Assembly: GCA_903826205.1 (NCBI GenBank)
Contig: CAIKDP010000031.1
Span: 1 to 62,332 of the forward strand
DNA from: Akkermansiaceae bacterium
Lineage (GTDB): Bacteria; Verrucomicrobiota; Verrucomicrobiia; Verrucomicrobiales; Akkermansiaceae
Direction of reading: 5' to 3'
DNA: 62,332 bases
The position numbers and the translations under genes were made by a program. This document shows positions 7,840 through 15,888 of this stretch, one piece after another. The number at the start of each line of letters is the position of its first letter. Position 1 is the first letter of the stretch. The notes below the pieces were generated by a model. It was not told the origin of the DNA. It was given only the letters and a program-made list of their open reading frames with translations, and did not search any database.

Positions 7840-8961
7840 TTACGGCTTGGCGGTGAGTTGTTTGATGAGGTCCACTTCCTCCTGGCGGTAGGGCGTGCCA
7901 TCGGGGCGGAGGATGTCGTGGAACCACACATTCGGCTCCGGGCCCACGGTCGGCTGTTTCCAGGTCCGCCAGGGATGGATGGTGTTGGTTTTACCGGCAA
8001 CAAAGCCCCAGTTGATCATGCCGACGTTGTGTTTCTTGGCGATCGGCAGGTCCCCTTGGAAGGTGCTCTTGGCCGGGCGCGCCATGTATTCGGTGCAAAG
8101 GATCGGCCGCTGGAGTTGTTGGAGCGCCACCACCCGGCGTTCGAAATCCTCCGCCGGACCGTAGTTGTGAAACGTCAGGATATCGGAGTGGGTGAACAAA
8201 TGCCGGGCCAGCTCATCCATTTTCTCAAGGCTGGTCCAGTCGCCACCCCATGGCGCGGCGGTGATGGGTTGGCTCGGGTTGGCTTCGTACGCCCATTCCA
8301 ACGCCGCCTTGACGAGCTTGAAGCCGAGGGCCGCCTTGTTAGGCGGTTCGAGTTTCAAGCCACCATCGCCATAGCTGGCGCCATTGTTATTGCCGGGTTC
8401 ATTGGCCACATCCCATGCCAGGATGCGGGCGTCGTCCTTGAAGGCGGTGATGATGCCCTGCGCATAGGCCTTGAGGCGCGGCCACTGGGCGTCGTCCTGC
8501 AACACCGCCACCGCGGGGCTTTGCACCCAGCCGGAATTGTGCACGCCGGGCTTTGGCTCGCGTTGTTTGCCCAACTTCGGCGCCGGATCCCAGCACGAGT
8601 CAAACAACACCAGCATTGGTTTGATCTTGTGCTTCTGACAGATTGTTAGAAACTGGTCCAGCCGTTGCTGGAACCCCTTGGCGTCCTGTTCCCAGAGCAG
8701 GTCATGGAGGAAGACGCGCAGGGTGTTCATGCCCATGGCTTCGGCCCAGCCGAGCTCGCGCTCGATGCCCGGCGCGTCGAACGTCTCCGCCTGCCACATC
8801 TCCAACTGGTTGATCGCGGAGGCCGGGGTGAAATTGGCCCCCACCAGCCAGCCTTGTTGTTGGCCCCAAGCTTGGGCTTGGGCCGGGGTCCAGACCTCGC
8901 GTGCCCGCACGGGATGGGCAAGGAAGCAAAAGGTCGCGACGGAAAGTAGGAGGAGTCTCAT
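7840..8961 (-). CDS. Secreted GH5-like glycoside hydrolase (cellulase/mannanase clan)
   Basis: The product has 373 residues from the ATG at 8961, which gives a good signal peptide (MRLLLLSVATFCFLAHPVRA). An upstream start at 9009 would put 16 polar residues before it. A TIM-barrel hydrolase is indicated by GMNTLRVFLHD, KPMLVLFDSCWDP, the acid/base motif WDVANEP (Glu about 188) and the nucleophile strand ILCTEYMAR (Glu about 291), in the order and spacing of clan GH-A family 5 enzymes. A WGFVAGKTNT stretch near the C-terminus supplies the usual aromatic subsite. The substrate cannot be read from sequence; plant or microbial beta-glycans are typical. It lies 110 bp downstream of recA on the same strand. 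Confidence 0.75.
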   Translation of the reverse strand: MRLLLLSVATFCFLAHPVRAREVWTPAQAQAWGQQQGWLVGANFTPASAINQLEMWQAETFDAPGIERELGWAEAMGMNTLRVFLHDLLWEQDAKGFQQRLDQFLTICQKHKIKPMLVLFDSCWDPAPKLGKQREPKPGVHNSGWVQSPAVAVLQDDAQWPRLKAYAQGIITAFKDDARILAWDVANEPGNNNGASYGDGGLKLEPPNKAALGFKLVKAALEWAYEANPSQPITAAPWGGDWTSLEKMDELARHLFTHSDILTFHNYGPAEDFERRVVALQQLQRPILCTEYMARPAKSTFQGDLPIAKKHNVGMINWGFVAGKTNTIHPWRTWKQPTVGPEPNVWFHDILRPDGTPYRQEEVDLIKQLTAKP

Positions 8962-9016
8962 GCGGGACGCATCCGATGCGAGATCGCGCCCGGCGTCAAG
9001 GTGGATCAAAGGGCCC

Positions 9017-9037
9017 GGATCAAAAACCCCCTGATCC
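9017..9037 (-). terminator. Possible weak terminator hairpin after recA
   Basis: GGATCA at 9017-9022 pairs with TGATCC at 9032-9037 around a loop containing A5C5 (T5 on the minus strand but inside the loop). It sits between the recA stop and the GH5-like start. The short stem and poorly placed T run make this a weak candidate. Confidence 0.25.
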
Positions 9038-9071
9038 TAACATCCAGCTGGCGCGCGCCGCGCCGGCCCGG

Positions 9072-10112
9072 CTATTTTTTCTTGGCTTCGAGCTGTTCCT
9101 TGACCTTGGCTTCGATGTCGGCGTAGAGGGCGGCATCGCCTTTGAGGAGTTCCTTGGCGGCATCGCGGCCTTGGGCGAGTTGGGTGCCGTTGTAACTGAA
9201 CCACGACCCGCGTTTTTGCACGATTTCCATTTCCAAGGCCATATCCAGCAAGGAGCCAGTGGAGGAAATCCCTTCGTTGTACATGATGTCGAACTCGGCT
9301 TCGGTGAAGGGCGGGGCCACCTTGTTTTTGACCACCTTGATCTTGGTGCGGCTGCCGGTGACGGTACCATCAGAGGACTTGATCTGGCCGATGCGCCGGA
9401 TGTCGATGCGCAATGACGAGAAGAATTTGAGGGCGCGGCCGCCGGGGGTGGTGTCCGGGTTGCCGAACATGACGCCGATTTTCTCGCGGATCTGGTTGGT
9501 GAAGATGCACACGGTGCGGGCTTTGGAAATGAGGGCGGTGAGCTTGCGCATGGCGGCACTCATCAGGCGGGCTTGGGCACCCACCGTGGAATCGCCGATC
9601 TCACCGTCGAGTTCCTGCTTGGTGACCAGCGCGGCCACCGAATCCAACACGATCACGTCGATGGCATTGGAGCGCACCAGCGCCTCGCAGATTTGCAGGG
9701 CTTCCTCACCGGACGACGGCTGGGAAACCAACAGGTCATCCATGTTGACGCCGAGTTTCTTGGCGTATTGCGGGTCGAGCGCGTGCTCGACGTCAATGAA
9801 GGCGGCGATGCCACCGCGCTTCTGGGCTTGGGCAATCACGGTGAGCGTGAGCGTGGTCTTGCCGGAAGACTCCGGCCCGAACACCTCGACCATGCGGCCG
9901 CGCGGGAAGCCGCCGACCCCAAGGGCGCGGTCGATCAGCAGGTTGCCGGTGGGAATGACGTCCACATCGACGCGGTGGCCATCCCCCATGCGCATGATGG
10001 CAGCCTCGCCGAATTCCTTCTGGATCGAGGCGATGGCGAGGTCGAGGTTGCGCTTGCGGGCTTCAGCGTGTTTTTCAGCGGCGGATTCTTCGGAGGTTGG
10101 TTTGGCGGCCAT
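9072..10112 (-). CDS. recA: Recombinase RecA
   Basis: ATP-dependent strand exchange and co-protease for LexA self-cleavage in DNA repair. The product has 346 residues from ATG 10112; reading upstream adds a non-homologous stretch through the promoter and LexA box. Walker A GPESSGKT is at 79-86, the catalytic Glu in VEHAL at 109, Walker B VIVLD at 153-157, loop L1 [20 protein letters not shown] near 171-190, Q207 in [14 protein letters not shown] and loop L2 through TTPGG at 221-225. The C-terminus ends EQLEAKKK, so the acidic tail of E. coli RecA is absent. An SOS operator lies 62 bp upstream. Its neighbours are glycan-degrading genes, not the usual recX or alaS. Confidence 0.98.
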   Translation of the reverse strand: MAAKPTSEESAAEKHAEARKRNLDLAIASIQKEFGEAAIMRMGDGHRVDVDVIPTGNLLIDRALGVGGFPRGRMVEVFGPESSGKTTLTLTVIAQAQKRGGIAAFIDVEHALDPQYAKKLGVNMDDLLVSQPSSGEEALQICEALVRSNAIDVIVLDSVAALVTKQELDGEIGDSTVGAQARLMSAAMRKLTALISKARTVCIFTNQIREKIGVMFGNPDTTPGGRALKFFSSLRIDIRRIGQIKSSDGTVTGSRTKIKVVKNKVAPPFTEAEFDIMYNEGISSTGSLLDMALEMEIVQKRGSWFSYNGTQLAQGRDAAKELLKGDAALYADIEAKVKEQLEAKKK

Positions 10113-10137
10113 GGGGGTGTGGGGTGTTGGGAGATGA

Positions 10138-10164
10138 ATTACAGGCAAACCGCGCGGGACGCAA
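10138..10164 (-). promoter_or_regulatory. Candidate recA promoter
   Basis: On the minus strand TTGCGT (10164-10159) and TGTAAT (10143-10138) are separated by 15 bp. The -10 match is 5 of 6, the spacing is short. The LexA box lies 9 bp upstream of the -35. The implied leader would be only about 20 nt. Sequence match only. Confidence 0.35.
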
Positions 10165-10173
10165 GAAAAAAGA

Positions 10174-10187
10174 TGTTCGGTTGAACA
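10174..10187. promoter_or_regulatory. LexA-binding site (SOS box) of recA
   Basis: TGTTCGGTTGAACA is a perfect TGTTC-N4-GAACA palindrome 62 bp upstream of the recA ATG. This is the operator class published for Verrucomicrobia LexA. Placement in front of recA, the canonical SOS gene, makes regulation by LexA very likely. The site is in the 92-bp gap between recA and the preceding GH110-like gene, so recA probably has its own damage-inducible promoter. Confidence 0.85.
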
Positions 10188-10204
10188 AAAAAGTGAGTTT
10201 GCCC

Positions 10205-12070
10205 TCATGGGCGGGCATTCCCGCCCTGCGCCGGACGGGATTCGGGCAACGGGCTGTCGCCGACGATCCCGTCCGTACAGGCGCTGTGCTGGATCGGCGA
10301 TAATTTTCCCGCGAAGCGGTTGCCAGTGACGGTGAGTCCCTTGACGCTCTTGGCGGAGACGTTGCCGCCGTCGAAGGCGTTGTCGAGGATGCGGATTTGT
10401 TCATGCACCGGGAGCGCGGGATCGGCATTGCCGTTGTGCGGGTTGATCCAGACGACCGGGTGGCCGTTCTGCCCGCATTGGAAAAAGGTGTTATTGCGGA
10501 TGGTCAGATCGCGGATGGGGCCGGATTCGAACCAGCCTTCGGCATCGTCCTCGACCAGGATGGCGCTCATGTGGGTGCGGGTGAAGGTGCAGCCCTCCAC
10601 CACCGCCTTGCCGCGCGTGGTGATCAGGAATCCGCGGCAGGAGGCGGTGTCCACGCTGCAATTGCGGATGGTAATGTTAGGATACCATGAGACATTGTCC
10701 ACGACGTCATTCCGGCCGAAGTCGGCGACCGGCGCGGCGAGCGTGAGCAACCAGTCCTTGTCGGTTTTGCGCTCGAGGCCGGTCACGGTGTTGCTGGCGT
10801 AGGCGCGCAAAGTCTGGTGATTGACGAATTCCACGGTGTCGCCCGCTTGGAACGCCGCGAAGCCGTAAGTCTGCGCCTGCATGAAGCGGATGAGCACCTG
10901 GTTGGGCCCGGTTTTTTCGATGAGGCGCAGGTGGGTGCCGTGGACGTTGAGCGGATCGTCTTGCGTGCCGGAGAAGCGGCATGAGTCGATGAGGACATCG
11001 CCGCGGCAACCGGAAAAATGCAAACAATCGGCCCACGCCGGGCAGGTGCGGAGCGTGCCGGGGCGCGGCACGACGTTGACGCGCTCGAAGGTGAGGTTCT
11101 CGGTGAACTGGCTGACGATGCCCATGCCCGGCAAGCCGTGGAAATTGCAGTCGCGAAAGACGAGGTCCTTGCAGCGGGTGTTGACCGCGCTGGTGGTGTC
11201 GCGTTCCACATTGCGGAATTGATATTGCCGGCCCTTGACCATGCCGCAGTTGCCGGACTTGTAGGTTAGCCGCACCTTGCCGCTGCCTAACTCCTCTGCC
11301 GTCGCGCTGCTGAAGCAATCCCATTGGCCGATGCGCGAACACGACTTTAGCTCCGGATCGGCCTGCTGCACCATCGTCCAGCCCGGCCCGAGATCGCCGG
11401 TCCATGTGAAGCGGCCCTTATCTATCTGATAGGATGAACCCTCGGCGGGTTGGATGACAACGCTGTTAGGCCCGGCCTCCAACACGCGGAACTCGGAAAC
11501 CGTCGGGCGCACCAAATCGAAGCTGAGTCCCGAATAGGTGATGTCCTCTGACGCGTCGTTAATGAACTCCGTCATGCGGTCGCCATACCAGATGTCGCAC
11601 TGCTTGCCGCCGGTCAGTTGGAGATGCCGGCAGTTTTTCACGAGGATGCCGATGGGGCGCGGCTTCAACGGCGCGTCCGCGGAATTGGAGACAAAATAGC
11701 AAAGCTTGGTCGCATTCGCCGCGCGGAACTCATGTCGGCCCGGCAGGAATTGGATGATGACCGGCTTTTCCTTGGTGCCGGCGGCGGACGGGTGGAGGGT
11801 CAGGTTGTGCACGCCGGGCGCAATCATCACCTTGTCGCCGGCGGTGAGTGCCAGCGCGTTGAGTTTTGCAAAACTTGCCCACGGCTTGCTCCCGGTCGTG
11901 CCGGCATTCACGTCGTCGCCCTTGATAGGGTCGACGTAGTAGATCGTGTTGCCGGGCGATGCCAAGCGCGCCGCATCGGCGGCATGCAGCGCAGCCAACG
12001 GCGCCAACAGCAGGGCGGCGGTGAAACCGGCGAGGAAGCGGCGCGGGGTTGTGGTGAAGTGTCGAGTCAT
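10205..12070 (-). CDS. Secreted right-handed beta-helix protein, GH110-like (putative exo-alpha-1,3-galactosidase)
   Basis: The 621-residue product begins with a twin-basic signal peptide ([21 protein letters not shown]). [15 protein letters not shown] at 43-57 is the usual start of secreted beta-helix enzymes, and repeated [13 protein letters not shown] strands continue to about 590. The core segment has D348 in [14 protein letters not shown]371-D372 in [15 protein letters not shown] and [12 protein letters not shown] after 399. This arrangement is what I recognise from GH110 alpha-1,3-galactosidases, whose acidic catalytic residues lie in such DD-NVHGT loops. Family assignment rests on motif memory, so another beta-helix lyase or hydrolase is possible. 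It starts 2 bp after the stop of the sialate esterase gene, so the two are one operon. Confidence 0.68.
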   Translation of the reverse strand: MTRHFTTTPRRFLAGFTAALLLAPLAALHAADAARLASPGNTIYYVDPIKGDDVNAGTTGSKPWASFAKLNALALTAGDKVMIAPGVHNLTLHPSAAGTKEKPVIIQFLPGRHEFRAANATKLCYFVSNSADAPLKPRPIGILVKNCRHLQLTGGKQCDIWYGDRMTEFINDASEDITYSGLSFDLVRPTVSEFRVLEAGPNSVVIQPAEGSSYQIDKGRFTWTGDLGPGWTMVQQADPELKSCSRIGQWDCFSSATAEELGSGKVRLTYKSGNCGMVKGRQYQFRNVERDTTSAVNTRCKDLVFRDCNFHGLPGMGIVSQFTENLTFERVNVVPRPGTLRTCPAWADCLHFSGCRGDVLIDSCRFSGTQDDPLNVHGTHLRLIEKTGPNQVLIRFMQAQTYGFAAFQAGDTVEFVNHQTLRAYASNTVTGLERKTDKDWLLTLAAPVADFGRNDVVDNVSWYPNITIRNCSVDTASCRGFLITTRGKAVVEGCTFTRTHMSAILVEDDAEGWFESGPIRDLTIRNNTFFQCGQNGHPVVWINPHNGNADPALPVHEQIRILDNAFDGGNVSAKSVKGLTVTGNRFAGKLSPIQHSACTDGIVGDSPLPESRPAQGGNARP

Positions 12071-12071
12071 G

Positions 12072-13562
12072 TTATTTCAGCAAGGCTTTGAACTGCGCAA
12101 CCGGCGAACCGTTGCGGCTCATCAGGTTCGGCACGTCGGCCTCACCCCACGCGAAACGCACCGCCGCGGGTTTGGCGACGTCGGCACTGGAGACCACGAC
12201 CGTGTCGCCATCGATCACCGCATCCGCTCTAACAAACCTGCCGTTTTCCACGGCGATCTCAAAACAGGTCAGGGGTTTGCCATCGCGGGAAACCAGGCCG
12301 CCGCCCGGATCGCGGAAAACGATGTGGAGTTTGCCATCCTTGGCGGCGAGTGATTCAGGAGTCGGGCCGTCGGCGATGACGTCGGAGCAGCCATAGGTCT
12401 TGGCCAGAGCCTGCCATGCGAGACGGCGACCAATGTCACGCTTGTTCTTCGGGTGGATATTGGTCACATCGCTCACATCCAGCGACAGGGCCATGCCGGT
12501 GTGTTTCCCTTGCAGCGCCGCCGCTTGCGCCTCGCGCAGTTCGGCGGGTTGTGTGCCGCGGCCGGACCGGTAAGGGGCGATTTGCACGAAGTAGAACGGC
12601 ATGTTTTCACGGTCAAACGCCCTGCGCCAGTCGGCTATCAAGGTTTGGAAAAGCCCGGCATAATGCGGATTGCCCACATTGCTTTCCCCCTGATACCAGA
12701 GGGCGCCCTGGATCCGCAGGGGAGTGAGCGGGGCGATCATGCCGTTGAACAGGCAGGCCGGACTTGCGGCAAAGGGATTGATCGTGGTGGTCGCCGCATT
12801 GGCATAGGAATCCACGGTCCGCAAGGCATCCACGCTCATCCAACATTCGATCGCGGTGCCGCCCATGATCGGCGTGACCAACCCCACCGGCACATCGAGT
12901 TTCTCCTGCAGCGCGGCTCCAAAGTAATAGGGCACCGCATGAAAATCCGGCGCCGTGTCGCGGGTGCAGGCTTGCCAGCCGCGCCGTGCCTCCGGAATCA
13001 GACCGGTGGCATCCCTGGGCTGCGGCATCATGCTGGGCAGGATGCCGGTGCAATCGGCTTGCGGGGTGGATGCCGCGCGTTTGGCCACATCAAACAAGCG
13101 CAATCCCGGCCGCTCGGCTTTTTTGGACTCCTCTTCCCATGATGCCTCCCCGTACCAGGCGCACCATCCCGGCGGGTAACCGGGACGAAGCAGCATGTCC
13201 ATGTTGGATTGTCCGGAGCACAGCCAAACCTCGCCGATCAGGATATCCCTGATTTGCAGGGTGTTTTCGTTAGGGACGGTGAAGGTGATGTGTTCCGGAT
13301 GCAATCCCTTGGCTAACGACTGTGCGGCTGGCGTTTTCACTTTCACCCGCCAGGTGCCCTGCGCGTCGGCCTTGGCTTGCGCTTTGGCACCCCACGAGGT
13401 CTCTATCAAAACCGTTTCACCCGGAAACGCCCACCCCCAGAGTGGGACGTCCGTTTGCTGTTGCAGGACCATATGGTCGCCCAGCACTTCAGGCAGGCGG
13501 ACCGTGGCGTGGGCCATGCCGGTGGTCAACGCCACCAGCATCAAGGAATGGAGCTTGGTCAT
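12072..13562 (-). CDS. Sialate O-acetylesterase family protein (secreted)
   Basis: Likely removes O-acetyl groups from sialic acids or other acetylated glycans. The 496-residue product has a short signal peptide (MTKLHSLMLVALTTGMAHA) and a beta-sandwich N-terminal region (LPEVLGDHMVLQQ, then GWAFPGETV). The SGNH-type SASA domain shows VWLCSGQSNM with nucleophile S119, IMGGTAIECW at 232-241, WYQGESNVGNP at 289-299 and the catalytic DxxxxH in DVTNIHPKNK (D365, H370). It is the first gene of the minus-strand glycan operon, followed after 1 bp by the GH110-like gene. De-acetylation followed by exo-galactosidase action is a sensible pairing. True substrate range in this family is broad (xylan acetyl esterases also fall here). 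Confidence 0.87.
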   Translation of the reverse strand: MTKLHSLMLVALTTGMAHATVRLPEVLGDHMVLQQQTDVPLWGWAFPGETVLIETSWGAKAQAKADAQGTWRVKVKTPAAQSLAKGLHPEHITFTVPNENTLQIRDILIGEVWLCSGQSNMDMLLRPGYPPGWCAWYGEASWEEESKKAERPGLRLFDVAKRAASTPQADCTGILPSMMPQPRDATGLIPEARRGWQACTRDTAPDFHAVPYYFGAALQEKLDVPVGLVTPIMGGTAIECWMSVDALRTVDSYANAATTTINPFAASPACLFNGMIAPLTPLRIQGALWYQGESNVGNPHYAGLFQTLIADWRRAFDRENMPFYFVQIAPYRSGRGTQPAELREAQAAALQGKHTGMALSLDVSDVTNIHPKNKRDIGRRLAWQALAKTYGCSDVIADGPTPESLAAKDGKLHIVFRDPGGGLVSRDGKPLTCFEIAVENGRFVRADAVIDGDTVVVSSADVAKPAAVRFAWGEADVPNLMSRNGSPVAQFKALLK

Positions 13563-13998
13563 CAGGGGTGCTGGTGGAAGGTTGTTAGATCGATGTATGG
13601 TTTCATGGTGGATGAGCCATTTCCCATACGGGGATTTTCAGGGATTATTACGCTTCCTCAACGCCCACGCGCCCGCCGGAAAACCATTAATTAGCTAAAT
13701 AACGAATAATTACGGCGAGCAACGGGTCAAGGATTCAGGGATTGAAGTGGGTGTACCGATGATAGCGGATTGAAGAAGAGAAGCCTGTGACGGGACACCA
13801 CAGGCCGCACGCTTGCTGGATCGGATCAAGCCGGCTTTTGTCATCCGCGCATCTGCCATACCACGCGGCCGCCCTCCAAGTCCGCAGAGCGCGCCGAGTG
13901 GGCGCGGTTGCACACGGTGGTCATTGCCGAGGTCATGGGCGGGCTGGCTCTACAAGCCGGGGTTGACATGGGGCGGTTATTGCATACGCTGCAAAGCT
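13563..13998. other. Divergent intergenic region with AT-rich patch
   Basis: About 436 bp separate the sialate esterase operon (-) from the secreted repeat protein (+). A very AT-rich patch at 13685-13716 (around TTAATTAGCTAAATAACG) is the likely promoter or regulator region for the operon. For the plus gene, TTGACA at 13963-13968 with TACGCT 16 bp further on is a possible promoter that would give an almost leaderless transcript for the ATG at 13999. Weak open frames here have no family resemblance. Confidence 0.45.
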
Positions 13999-14682
13999 AT
14001 GAATCCCATTGGAACACGCCGCCGGTTGGTGCTGCTGGTCTGCTTGATTCTGAGTCACGGGAGCGCTTCCGCGCAAAGTCTCTCCAATCTTGCCGGATCA
14101 TGGAACACACTCCTGTTTTCAACCCCCGGCGCTCTCACGCTGGAACGCAATCAGAATGGCCAGGTGACCAACGTCGGGGGGCCGGCGCTGACGTTGTATG
14201 TCAATGCCACGAAAGACGTAATGCTCGGGGTGGACCTCCAACAGGCAGGCAACCGGCAGGAACTGTTAGTGTTTGTCAAGGTGCCGGCAATGGTGGGTGT
14301 CGCGGAGCTCGCCGGGGTCTGGAAGCTCAACACCTTTCAGACGCCCTCGCAGTTGACGCTGGAGCGCGATGGGTTGGGCAACGTGACCAACGTGCGGGAA
14401 GCGCAGGAATTCTATATCGCCCGGCAGAAAATTGTGGTGGGCAACGATGGGTATATGGTGGGTCGTATTCCCGAGGCCGCCACGGGCACGCTGGTGCCCG
14501 GCGCGGGTGGCGCCATCGCCGTGACCGTCGACAAACCCGGCCAACCGCCGCAGAATCTGACCTTGCACCTGAACGCCGGGAAAAACCTCATGACAGGCTT
14601 GATCACAAGCGCAAACGGCCAGGAGTTCCTCGTGCTCACCAAGGCGCCGGACGTGCCTGGCACGGTGGATTTCATAGGTTAG
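13999..14682 (+). CDS. Secreted protein of unknown function with two internal repeats
   Basis: The product has 227 residues from ATG 13999 (MNPIGTRRR), with a signal peptide ending near GSASA (21-25). Two copies of a unit are visible: LAGSWN...TPGALTLERNQNGQVTNV (31-59) and LAGVWKL...TPSQLTLERDGLGNVTNV (104-132). Each is followed further on by a matching GNRQELLVFVKVP or ANGQEFLVLTKAP strand (85-97, 206-216). The design is beta-rich, perhaps lipocalin-like, and similar LAGxW repeats occur in other secreted verrucomicrobial proteins. I do not recognise a named family. The FtsX-type permease starts 12 bp after the stop, so the two probably share a transcript. Confidence 0.7.
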   Translation: MNPIGTRRRLVLLVCLILSHGSASAQSLSNLAGSWNTLLFSTPGALTLERNQNGQVTNVGGPALTLYVNATKDVMLGVDLQQAGNRQELLVFVKVPAMVGVAELAGVWKLNTFQTPSQLTLERDGLGNVTNVREAQEFYIARQKIVVGNDGYMVGRIPEAATGTLVPGAGGAIAVTVDKPGQPPQNLTLHLNAGKNLMTGLITSANGQEFLVLTKAPDVPGTVDFIG

Positions 14683-14694
14683 AACTCCCGTCGC

Positions 14695-15882
14695 ATGTCC
14701 GTATTGACCCAAATGTTGGCCGTGGCCCTGTTCAACCTGCGCGCGTTGCCGGAGCGCAAGGCGGCCGCGTTCACCGCCGCGATTGGCATAGCAGGGGTGG
14801 TGGGTGTGTTCGTGGGGGTGCTGGCCATCGCCCAGGGGTTTCGGCGGGCGATGACCGTGTCCGGATCGCCGGAGGTGGCGGTGGTGCTGCGCAGCGGCTC
14901 GGACAGTGAGATGACCAGCGGCCTGGAGCGCGACGCCACGCGCACGATTGGCGACGCGCCGGGAATTGCCCGCGGCGCGGCGGGGCCGCTGACCTCGGCG
15001 GAATTGTTTGTCATCATCAACCTGCCGAAGCGCACGACCGGAACCGACGCGAACGTGCCCTTGCGCGGGGTGGAACAGGGTGCCTTCGACGTGCGCGGCA
15101 ACATTGAGATGGTGGCGGGCCGGCGCTTTGCCACCGGCCGCAACGAAGTGATTGTTGGGGCCGGGGCGGCGCATGCCTTTGCCGGGCTCGATATCGGCAG
15201 CCAAATCAAAATGGGCCAGAACGTCTGGGATGTCGTCGGGATTTTCACCGCCAACGGAGGTCTCGCCGAATCCGAGATCTGGGCGGACGCCGCCGTGCTG
15301 CAACCCGCGTATCATCGCAACAACAGCTTCCAGTCGGTTTATGTTAGACTAACCTCGGCGGCGGCGTTCGAGGAGTTCAAGGAGGTCCTGACCACGGATC
15401 CCAAGCTCAACGTCAAGGTCGCGCGGCTGTCGGATTTCTATGCGGAACAATCCACGGCGGTCACCAAGTTCATCACCACCATCGGCGTGTTCATAGCCAG
15501 CCTGATGGCGCTCGGTGCCTTGTTTGGCGCGCTCAACACGATGTATAGCGCGGTGGCCGGGCGGACCCGTGAGATTGCCACGCTGCGGGCGCTGGGTTTC
15601 GGCGCGGGGCCCGTGGTGTGTTCCGTGTTGGTCGAGTCCGTGCTGCTGTCCATGCTTGGCGGCGGGCTTGGTGCCACGGCCGCCTATCTGTTGTTTGACG
15701 GCTACCGTGCCTCCACCATCAACTGGCAGACGTTCAGCCAGGTGACGTTCGCCTTCAAGGTCACGCCTGGATTGTTAGGTCAAGCCATCGCCTTTGCCAC
15801 GCTCATCGGCCTGGTTGGCGGCTTGTTTCCGGCCATCCGCGCCGCCCGTCTGCCGATCGCCACGGGCTTGCGCGAATCCTGA
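14695..15882 (+). CDS. ABC transporter permease of the MacB/FtsX family
   Basis: The 395-residue product has an N-terminal membrane helix (about 24-48), a periplasmic MacB-type domain (about 50-260, including GVEQGAFDVRGNIEMVAGRRF and GRNEVIVGAGAA) and three C-terminal helices (about 262-292, 308-335, 358-382). AVAGRTREIATLRALGF is the conserved FtsX cytoplasmic loop. Such permeases work with a LolD/MacB-type ATPase in mechanotransmission, lipoprotein release or efflux. No ATPase gene is next to it here: the upstream partner is the secreted repeat protein and the downstream gene is convergent. It may use an ATPase encoded elsewhere. Confidence 0.87.
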   Translation: MSVLTQMLAVALFNLRALPERKAAAFTAAIGIAGVVGVFVGVLAIAQGFRRAMTVSGSPEVAVVLRSGSDSEMTSGLERDATRTIGDAPGIARGAAGPLTSAELFVIINLPKRTTGTDANVPLRGVEQGAFDVRGNIEMVAGRRFATGRNEVIVGAGAAHAFAGLDIGSQIKMGQNVWDVVGIFTANGGLAESEIWADAAVLQPAYHRNNSFQSVYVRLTSAAAFEEFKEVLTTDPKLNVKVARLSDFYAEQSTAVTKFITTIGVFIASLMALGALFGALNTMYSAVAGRTREIATLRALGFGAGPVVCSVLVESVLLSMLGGGLGATAAYLLFDGYRASTINWQTFSQVTFAFKVTPGLLGQAIAFATLIGLVGGLFPAIRAARLPIATGLRES

Positions 15883-15888
15883 AACGCT

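Noticed and set aside
10113-10208. 32-residue N-terminal extension of RecA
   Set aside because: It would translate the LexA box and promoter, and the RecA family begins near MAAKP.
14266-15315. 349-codon minus-strand frame
   Set aside because: It lies opposite the secreted repeat protein and the permease, both of which have signal or membrane features. Its own translation is His/Arg/Gly-rich without motifs.
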